Below the pieces are notes generated by a model. The model had not been told where the DNA came from and did no database searches. It was given only the letters and a program-made list of their open reading frames with translations. From assembly GCA_041160955.1 (NCBI GenBank), contig JBEAVK010000093.1, positions 1 to 64,000 on the forward strand: DNA of 64,000 nt. The letters are read 5' to 3'. A program made the position numbers and the translations under genes. The DNA is from M3007 sp041160955 (GTDB taxonomy: Bacteria > Bacteroidota > Bacteroidia > Chitinophagales > Saprospiraceae). Of this stretch, positions 57,520 through 64,000 are shown piece after piece (the first letter of the stretch is position 1; every line of letters begins with the position of its first letter).

Positions 57520-58990
57520 CTACGTACCACAATACGTTTTGTACCACCGATCCCCAGTATCAGGCGGCACCTGCAAGGCACTCAACGATGTATTCCCCAC
57601 ATAAGGATTACCCGCCACCTCCAGCATTTGATCAAACAAAGTAAAATTACGAGACAGGCATACCTCATCCAAGGCCTGTTCTACCAAATGGTTACGAGGA
57701 ATAAAAGCAGGGTTATTCCGTTGCATCAAGCGCAATGCATCATCTTTATCAATCCCCAATTCTTTCCATAAAAATTGCAGTCGAGCATACCACGTTAAAA
57801 AAGGCGCTTCTCCATAAATACCCTCCCAATTTTGTGCATCCGATTGAAGCATTAAAAACGTATTTGTATAATCCGCTCCATTTTTCGCCATCCATTGCAA
57901 AAGTTCCTGAACCAATTCCTGAACGGCAACATTATCCGCTCCATCATTAAAACCAAGTTTTTGCCCCATCATTCTACTCCATTTTTGCTCATAAATAACA
58001 GGAAAGTCATTCAAAACAGCTTGTGCCATCTTAACGGCTTCGGCATGATCGGTATGAATAACCGACAGCAAAGCACTAGCAAGGCAGGCAAGATTCCATT
58101 GTGCAATTTTGGGTTGATTCCCGAATGCATAACGCCCGTTCGCATCAATCGCACTAAATACCGTTGCCGGATTATACGCATTCATAAACGCACAAGGCCC
58201 ATAATCAAACGTTTCTCCAGCGATAGACATATTATCGGTATTCATTACGCCGTGAATAAACCCCACCCGCATCCAATGCACGATAAGATCAATTTGCCGA
58301 TCCATCACGGCCTTAAATAGATCAAAAGCGGGGTTTTGCGATGTTTTCAGGTCTGGATAATGCCTTTCAATAACATATTGCGTATATGCTTCAAGATCCT
58401 CTTTGCCCAAAAAACTGATGGATATATTCAAAAGTACCCACCCTGATATGGCTCGAAGCGATCCTCGTCAAGATAGCACCCTCGTGTACCTCCTCCCGAT
58501 ACACCGGTTCGCCAGAAGTAACCACCGCCAAACTCCTGGAGGTTGGAATGCCCAAGCCGTACATCGCTTCACTGATAAGGTATTCCCGTAACATAGATCG
58601 AAGTGTAGCCCTCCCATCGCCCCTACGAGAATAAGGCGTTGCGCCAGGCCCTTTCAACTGTATATCGAGTCGGGTATTCTCAGGCGTGATATGTTCGCCA
58701 AGAAGTATCGCCCTGCCGTCGCCCAACATAGCGAAATGGCCAAATTGATGACCAGCATAAGCTTGCGCCAAAGGTTCGCTACCCTCAAGAAGTTCATTGC
58801 CCGATAATATATGAGCGATAGCAGCCTCGGTGGCGGGATCTATTTTTAGCCCAATTGATGTAGCCAATTTGTAATTGAACAAAAGCGTATTGGGCGCGCG
58901 CACCGGATCGGGCTGGGCAAAAGTAAATAATTTGCTGTGCAGTTTTGCGTAGCTATTATCAAAATTCCAGCCCGTATTTTGGTTTGTCAT
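57520..58990 (-). pseudogene. selO: SelO (YdiU) protein adenylyltransferase, frameshifted
   Basis: Two overlapping frames carry the N- and C-terminal halves of SelO. The first (58990 to 58391) has QLKGPGATPYSRRGDGRATL and the RVGTFEYI end. The second (58431 to 57520) has IHGVMNTDNMSIAGETFDYG, with the catalytic Asp residues, and PCAFMNAY. Removing one A from the six-A run at 58409-58414 restores FEYIHQFLGKEDLEAY and gives a ~490-residue protein, the normal length. SelO AMPylates redox proteins. The frameshift may be real, a phase-variable tract, or a sequencing error. Confidence 0.9.
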
Positions 58991-59116
58991 TTTATTTTTA
59001 AATTATTATTGTACAGATTAAAAAAACAGCACAAAACATATATTGTTGAAAATCTTCCCACTTATTTAGATCAGGTATCAATTATTAAAAAATACGCTGA
59101 ACGAGAAAAAATACAT

Positions 59117-59124
59117 TACCTTTG
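59117..59124 (+). promoter_or_regulatory. -7 box immediately before small metal-resistance-type gene
   Basis: TACCTTTG ends four bases before the GTG start at 59129. This fits a leaderless transcript for the first gene of the efflux operon. Confidence 0.5.
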
Positions 59125-59128
59125 TACC

Positions 59129-59506
59129 GTGAAAAAACTCATCATTTGGATACTCGTTTTACAATTTGCAACAGGCCACAACCTGATTGCTGAATTGTTG
59201 CGTATGCCCATCCTGATCGAGCACTATAAAACACATCAAGAAGAATCACCGGAGTTATCATTTGCCCATTTTCTTTGGTTGCACTATTCCAATACAAGTC
59301 ATGCGCAATCTGATGGCCGTCATGCGCAATTACCAATGCATTGTTCGCACGGCGTATTAGCGGAGACAACTATTCCAGTTCCGCCTCAAATTGATTTGCC
59401 TCATTTTATAGTTAAGCCTTCCAAACAGGATCGCATGCTTGTTTCTGACGAATTTTTGCGCCTTTCTGCGCCTTTGTCAGGTGTTTTCCGCCCACCGCTT
59501 GCATAA
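59129..59506 (+). CDS. Small exported protein preceding a CzcA-type pump
   Basis: A 125-residue protein read from GTG: VKKLIIWILVLQFATGHNLI gives a leader, then LLRMPILIEHYKTHQEESPE and FAHFLWLHYSNTSHAQ. A His-rich part LPMHCSHGVLAETT follows. Similar short proteins precede CzcA-type pumps in Bacteroidota, as I recall; their role is unknown but may be periplasmic metal sensing or delivery. An in-frame upstream start is ignored because it lacks a leader and predates the promoter box. Confidence 0.7.
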   Translation: MKKLIIWILVLQFATGHNLIAELLRMPILIEHYKTHQEESPELSFAHFLWLHYSNTSHAQSDGRHAQLPMHCSHGVLAETTIPVPPQIDLPHFIVKPSKQDRMLVSDEFLRLSAPLSGVFRPPLA

Positions 59507-59668
59507 TTAATGCGTTTAACCTTCTAAAGGTTATATTTCCGTCTGAAGCGTCCTGCTCGGCGTAATTGGTTATTTTATTTCATTTTTCGTGTATCGATAC
59601 ATTTGAATCAGCGCAAAGGCGTTTCAAAATGGCTCATTTGGCTATAGTTGCTATCCGCAACAGATACC

Positions 59669-62600
59669 ATGTTACACGTCAACCAACAGGTTATGTTACA
59701 AGGAATTATTCATTTTTCAATAAAAAACAAGCTGATTGTTCTGCTTTTTACCGCAGCACTGATCGCATACGGGGTTTATCAGCTCACTCAATTACCCATT
59801 GATGCTGTCCCCGATATCACAGATAATCAAGTACAAGTCATTACTGTATCACCTGCTTTGGGCGCACCTGATGTGGAGCGTTTTATTACATTCCCGATTG
59901 AGCAGGCCAACAGCAATATTCCAGGTCTTAAAGAAATTCGTAGTTTTTCTCGTTTTGGCTTGAGTGTGGTTACGATTGTTTTTAACGACGAAACCGATGT
60001 TTATTGGGCGCGCCAACAGGTGAGCGAACGACTTCAAAACGTACAATCAGAATTGTCACCGGGCTTAGGAACGCCGGGAATGGCTCCGGTAACTACTGGA
60101 TTAGGCGAAATCTATCAATATGTTATCCGACACAAAAAGGGGTTTGAAGGTAAATATTCGCCCGTCGAATTGCGTACGATGCAAGATTGGATTGTGCGCC
60201 GCCAACTGCTCGGTGTTCCCGGAGTAGCGGATGTAAGTACTTTTGGAGGGCAACTCAAACAGTATGAAGTAGGTGTAAATCCAGAACGATTAAAATCCTA
60301 TGGACTTACTATTGCCGATGTATTCCAAGCCCTTGCTGCTAACAATCAAAATGCAGGTGGTGCCTATATCGAAAAAGGCCCTACTGTGCTGTTTATCAGA
60401 AGTGAAGGTTTGGCTACAAAAATATCAGATATTGAGCAAATGGTGGTCAAAACGACCCCTGCCGGCATACCCATCAAGATCAGCGATGTAGCTACAGTAG
60501 GTTTTGGTACTGCCACTCGTTATGGCGCATTGTGCTATAATGACGAAGGCGAAACCGCAGGTGCCGTCGTGATGATGCTAAAGGGTGAAAATTCTTCGGC
60601 AGTGATTAAACGCGTCAAAGAGCGGATTGAGGAAATTCAAAAAATGCTACCAGAAGGCGTTGTTATTGAAGCGTTTTTAGACCGAACAAAGATGGTAAAC
60701 AATGCTATCGGTACGGTAGAAACCAATTTAATGGAAGGTGCGCTGATTGTGGTGCTGGTTTTGGTGCTGTTTTTGGGTAATTTACGAGCGGGTTTGGTGG
60801 TGGCCTCGGTTATTCCTTTAGCCATGTTATTTGCTGTTATTTTGATGAATATGTTCAAAGTAAGCGGAAATTTGATGAGTTTAGGTGCTTTAGATTTCGG
60901 ATTGATCGTAGATGGTGCCGTGATTATTGTGGAGGCTGTAATGCACCAATTATCGCATTCCAAAACATTGACACATACCAATAGGCTGACTCAGCAGGAA
61001 ATGGATCATCAGGTGGAGCATTCGGCCTCTAAAATGATGAATGCTGCCGTATTTGGACAAATCATCATCTTGGTTGTGTATCTACCCATTTTTGCATTGC
61101 AAGGGATTGAGGGAAAAATGTTTAAACCCATGGCGCAAACCGTTGCTTTTGCATTGCTGGGTGCTTTTGTGCTTTCGCTGACGTATATTCCAGCAGTAGC
61201 GAGTTTGGCATTGAGTAAAAAAACTGCTTTACAGCCGTCCATTTCCGATCGTATCATGGGGCGTGTTGAACGTAGTTTTCAAAATGGCTTACAATACGTA
61301 CTACAATTCCCCAAAATAGCCATTTCGGCTGCTATTACCGCATTTATTGCTGCTATTTTATTGCTTTCTACTTTAGGTGGCGAGTTTATCCCAGCATTGG
61401 AAGAAGGCGATTTTGCCGTGGATACGCGGGTTTTAATGGGAAGCAACCTCAATACGACCATTGCAAGCACGCAACAAACGGCCAAAATTTTGCTCGAACG
61501 CTTTCCTGAAGTCGAAAAAGTAGTCACCAAAATAGGCAGCGGTGAAATACCAACCGACCCAATGCCCATTGAGGCCAGCGATATGATGATCATCTTGAAA
61601 GATAAAAAAGAATGGACATCAGCACGCACTTTTGATGAATTGGCAGAAAAAATGAGCAAGGCACTGCAAGATGTTCCCGGTGTCACAGCAGGGTTTCAAT
61701 ACCCGGTGCAAATGCGATTTAACGAACTTATGACGGGTGCTAAACAGGATGTGGTTTGTAAAATTTTTGGAGAAAACTTAGATACATTGGCGCGTTTGGC
61801 CACCCAATTTAATGACCTGGTAGGGCAGGTGAACGGTGCCACCGAACGTTATGTAGAAGCAGTAACAGGTATGCCCCAAATCACAATTCGACCAAAACGG
61901 GCGGCTTTGGCGCAATACGGATTGAGTGTAGAGACGGTTAACCAAACCATTAATGCCGCTTTTGCAGGTGCGGTGGCTGGTCAAGTATTTGAAGAGGAAA
62001 AACGTTTCGATCTAGTAGTACGCTTGGGTCAAAAAGATCGCCGCGATCTCTCCGATGTGCAAAATTTACTTATTGCCACTCCGATGGGACTACAAATTCC
62101 GCTCCAGTTGGTGGCAGAAGTTGACATTATTGAAGGTCCTAACCAAATTCAGCGGGAAAATGCACAACGGCGTATTATCATGGGCTTCAACGTTCGTGGG
62201 CGCGATGTACAAAGTGTTGTAGATGAAGTACGTGCCAAAGTGGAGGCTCAAGTAAAGTTTCCAGTAGGTTATTCTGTTAAATATGGCGGAAGTTTTGAGA
62301 ATTTACAGGCGGCTAAGGCGCGTTTGGGATTGGCCGTTCCAGTGTCCTTATTGCTTATTTTCCTGATGCTGTATTTCGCATTTGGGTCTATTCCGCAAGG
62401 GTTACTGATTTATTCTGCTATTCCGCTTTCGGCCGTGGGCGGCGTGATCGCTTTGGCTTTGCGGGGTATGCCATTTTCTATTTCGGCGGGTATTGGATTT
62501 ATTGCATTGTTCGGTGTGGCTGTGTTGAACGGAATTGTATTGGTCACGGAATTCAACCGATTGCGACAAGAGGGTATGACCGATTTACGTCGGGTGGTAT

Positions 62601-64000
62601 TGCAAGGCACCAAGATCAGGTTGCGTCCTGTTTTGATGACTGCTTCGGTGGCATCATTGGGGTTTTTACCGATGGCATTTAGCCACGGTGCAGGGGCGGA
62701 AGTACAACGGCCTTTGGCTACGGTTGTGATTGGCGGCTTAATCTCGGCTACCTTGTTAACTTTGTTTTTATTGCCAGTTTTATATGTTTTCTTTCATAAA
62801 AAAGCAAAAAAAACTCCAACAACGGCGATAATATTGCTCGTTACCGCTTGTTTGGGTGGTCAAATGGTAGTAGCACAAACGCCAATTACATTACAAGCAG
62901 CAATAGATTCGGCATTGCAGAACAACCTTGCATTGCGGCCATATCAGTTGGATATTATGCGTAACCAAGCATTGGAACGGACTGCCAAAGATCTTCCAAA
63001 AACAGATTTCAACTTGGAAAGTGGGCAAATTAATACCGCTTATTTAGATACTCGGATAGGCGCAACACAGGCGTTCGGTGCCGGGAAATTGACCAAAAGT
63101 AAGGCTGTTTTGCTTGCCCAAAATACCACGTTGAGTGCCGCTGATTTGGCATTGCAACAACATGATGTATCGTTTCAAGTCAAAAAAATATATACTGAAA
63201 TTATTTCGTTGCGCGAAAAGGAACGCGTACTACTGTGGGCGGATAGCCTATTTGGTGCAGCCGCACAGCGTGCCGCATCACGCCTGAAAGCAGGTGAAAG
63301 TAACGCACTCGAGAAAGCAAATGCAGATTTACTCAAAAGCCAAACCAGCCGTCAGGTTCAGTTATTGGAAACGGAGCAGCAAGCGTTACTCCTCCATTTT
63401 CAACGCCTGTTGGGTGTTCGGGAAAACGTAATTCCATTGGCTTTGACGTTTCCTCCGGCCTTAGATACAGCAGCCCTTTTACAAAACCACGCTATGCTCC
63501 ATGCGGCTCAAATGCGCTTGTCCGTTGCAGAACGCCAGACTGCTGTTGTGAAAAATGCGCTATTACCGGAGTATCGATTGGGATTAAATTTACAATCAAT
63601 TCGTGGGCCACAGGTGATTCGTGGTTCGGAGCGCAATTATGGCCTTGCGCCCCAGTTTTTGAGTGTTCAGGCTGGCATAAGTTTGCCGGTATTCAAAAAA
63701 GCAACCCATGCGCGGGTACAGGCAGCAACCATTGAACAAGATATGGCACAAGCCCAAGTGGCTGCCACACAATACGACTTAGAAACCAGTTATCGTGCCG
63801 CATTACAAAGGGTTGTTGCATACCGTGCAGCCCTCGATGATTTTGAGCAAAATACAAACCCGGTGGTGGTGCAAACACTCCAAATTGCTGATAATCAATT
63901 GAAAAACGGTGCAATCAATTATGTAGAATGGACGCTCAGTGCCACGCAAGCCTTCGCCATCAGAATGGAGTATGTCGATCTGTTGCAACAGTACCACCAA
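59669..64000 (+). CDS. czcA: CzcA-type RND heavy-metal efflux pump fused to TolC-like domain (3' partial)
   Basis: The frame is open for 1444 codons from ATG to the last base of the window. The first ~1045 residues are a CzcA/CusA pump: TM1 then LPIDAVPDITDNQVQV, the TM4 block GALDFGLIVDGAVIIVEAV, EFIPALEEGDFAVDTRV and DPMPIEASDMMIIL. After the last helices (LPVLYVFFHKKAKKT) comes a second leader-like segment (IILLVTACLGGQMVVAQTPI), then a TolC/CzcC-like helical domain. Inner pump and outer-membrane channel are thus one chain, as known in Bacteroidota. The metal exported cannot be read. No stop is seen before the window ends. Confidence 0.88.
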   Translation, partial: MLHVNQQVMLQGIIHFSIKNKLIVLLFTAALIAYGVYQLTQLPIDAVPDITDNQVQVITVSPALGAPDVERFITFPIEQANSNIPGLKEIRSFSRFGLSVVTIVFNDETDVYWARQQVSERLQNVQSELSPGLGTPGMAPVTTGLGEIYQYVIRHKKGFEGKYSPVELRTMQDWIVRRQLLGVPGVADVSTFGGQLKQYEVGVNPERLKSYGLTIADVFQALAANNQNAGGAYIEKGPTVLFIRSEGLATKISDIEQMVVKTTPAGIPIKISDVATVGFGTATRYGALCYNDEGETAGAVVMMLKGENSSAVIKRVKERIEEIQKMLPEGVVIEAFLDRTKMVNNAIGTVETNLMEGALIVVLVLVLFLGNLRAGLVVASVIPLAMLFAVILMNMFKVSGNLMSLGALDFGLIVDGAVIIVEAVMHQLSHSKTLTHTNRLTQQEMDHQVEHSASKMMNAAVFGQIIILVVYLPIFALQGIEGKMFKPMAQTVAFALLGAFVLSLTYIPAVASLALSKKTALQPSISDRIMGRVERSFQNGLQYVLQFPKIAISAAITAFIAAILLLSTLGGEFIPALEEGDFAVDTRVLMGSNLNTTIASTQQTAKILLERFPEVEKVVTKIGSGEIPTDPMPIEASDMMIILKDKKEWTSARTFDELAEKMSKALQDVPGVTAGFQYPVQMRFNELMTGAKQDVVCKIFGENLDTLARLATQFNDLVGQVNGATERYVEAVTGMPQITIRPKRAALAQYGLSVETVNQTINAAFAGAVAGQVFEEEKRFDLVVRLGQKDRRDLSDVQNLLIATPMGLQIPLQLVAEVDIIEGPNQIQRENAQRRIIMGFNVRGRDVQSVVDEVRAKVEAQVKFPVGYSVKYGGSFENLQAAKARLGLAVPVSLLLIFLMLYFAFGSIPQGLLIYSAIPLSAVGGVIALALRGMPFSISAGIGFIALFGVAVLNGIVLVTEFNRLRQEGMTDLRRVVLQGTKIRLRPVLMTASVASLGFLPMAFSHGAGAEVQRPLATVVIGGLISATLLTLFLLPVLYVFFHKKAKKTPTTAIILLVTACLGGQMVVAQTPITLQAAIDSALQNNLALRPYQLDIMRNQALERTAKDLPKTDFNLESGQINTAYLDTRIGATQAFGAGKLTKSKAVLLAQNTTLSAADLALQQHDVSFQVKKIYTEIISLREKERVLLWADSLFGAAAQRAASRLKAGESNALEKANADLLKSQTSRQVQLLETEQQALLLHFQRLLGVRENVIPLALTFPPALDTAALLQNHAMLHAAQMRLSVAERQTAVVKNALLPEYRLGLNLQSIRGPQVIRGSERNYGLAPQFLSVQAGISLPVFKKATHARVQAATIEQDMAQAQVAATQYDLETSYRAALQRVVAYRAALDDFEQNTNPVVVQTLQIADNQLKNGAINYVEWTLSATQAFAIRMEYVDLLQQYHQ

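Noticed and set aside
58937..59128. N-terminal extension of the small efflux-associated protein
   Set aside because: It runs back into selO on the other strand and across the promoter box, and adds no leader or motif.
717..63999. tRNA or rRNA genes
   Set aside because: Gaps between genes were read for cloverleaf ends and CCA-adjacent motifs; none was convincing.

Overview
The window looks like a chromosome segment of a Bacteroidota bacterium, most likely of the Saprospiria. The evidence is threefold. Promoter-like boxes have the Bacteroidota form TAnnTTTG rather than TATAAT. Four proteins or remnants carry type IX secretion sorting domains (two type B, two type A). Several gene neighbourhoods are typical of the phylum: DUF4292-EnvC, a two-domain GlmU-like protein beside purM, an L31 type B protein, and a CzcA-TolC single-chain pump. 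Base composition is moderately AT-rich. I see no rRNA, tRNA or CRISPR array.

Layout. 1-9.1 kb (+): the end of a moaC-moaB fusion, rpmE2, then a tight operon of a GlmU-like protein, purM, holA, an ECF sigma factor, a membrane-anchored partner and an SH3-like exported protein, followed by a small membrane protein. 9.2-15.4 kb (-): two twin TPR membrane proteins with yidD and a LolA-like protein; a small secreted protein; then tsaC, a DUF4292 lipoprotein and envC. 15.6-20.3 kb (+): two tandem PKD/T9SS type B surface proteins. 20.4-36.8 kb: fbp, MmcQ/YjbR, MscS, a 996-residue hendecad coiled-coil protein, lipoproteins, an unusual AAA+/M41 protease fusion, a methyltransferase, a DUF6688-like membrane protein, a subtilase and a truncated adhesin. 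36.9-42.2 kb (+): a duplicated DsbD N-domain gene, dsbD, and a tandem pair of caspase-EAD-like proteins. 42.2-51.3 kb: mqnD, a pseudouridine synthase, an HEXXH protein, a PPC-domain lipoprotein, gapN, an FAD oxidoreductase, a T9SS-domain gene and a 58-codon relic of it. 51.8-58.4 kb: two separate PTPS/FolE cassettes on opposite strands, with an ATE-like transferase, a DksA-like protein, tilS and MarC between them. 57.5-59.0 kb (-): selO broken by a one-base frameshift. 59.1-64 kb (+): a small metal-resistance-type protein and a CzcA-TolC fusion that runs off the end.

How the genes work together. Most are housekeeping: Moco, purine, menaquinone (futalosine route), pterin/queuosine, tRNA t6A and lysidine modification, cell-wall hydrolase activation, disulfide transfer and metal efflux. 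The less ordinary content is the tandem caspase pair, the soluble HSP100-type AAA+ fused to an FtsH-type peptidase, and the long hendecad coiled coil. Gene gaps are filled by several unrelated long palindromic elements. Four genes have a TAnnTTTG box ending only 3-4 bases before the start codon, which suggests leaderless transcripts. Function calls rest on reading motifs by eye; no database search was run.
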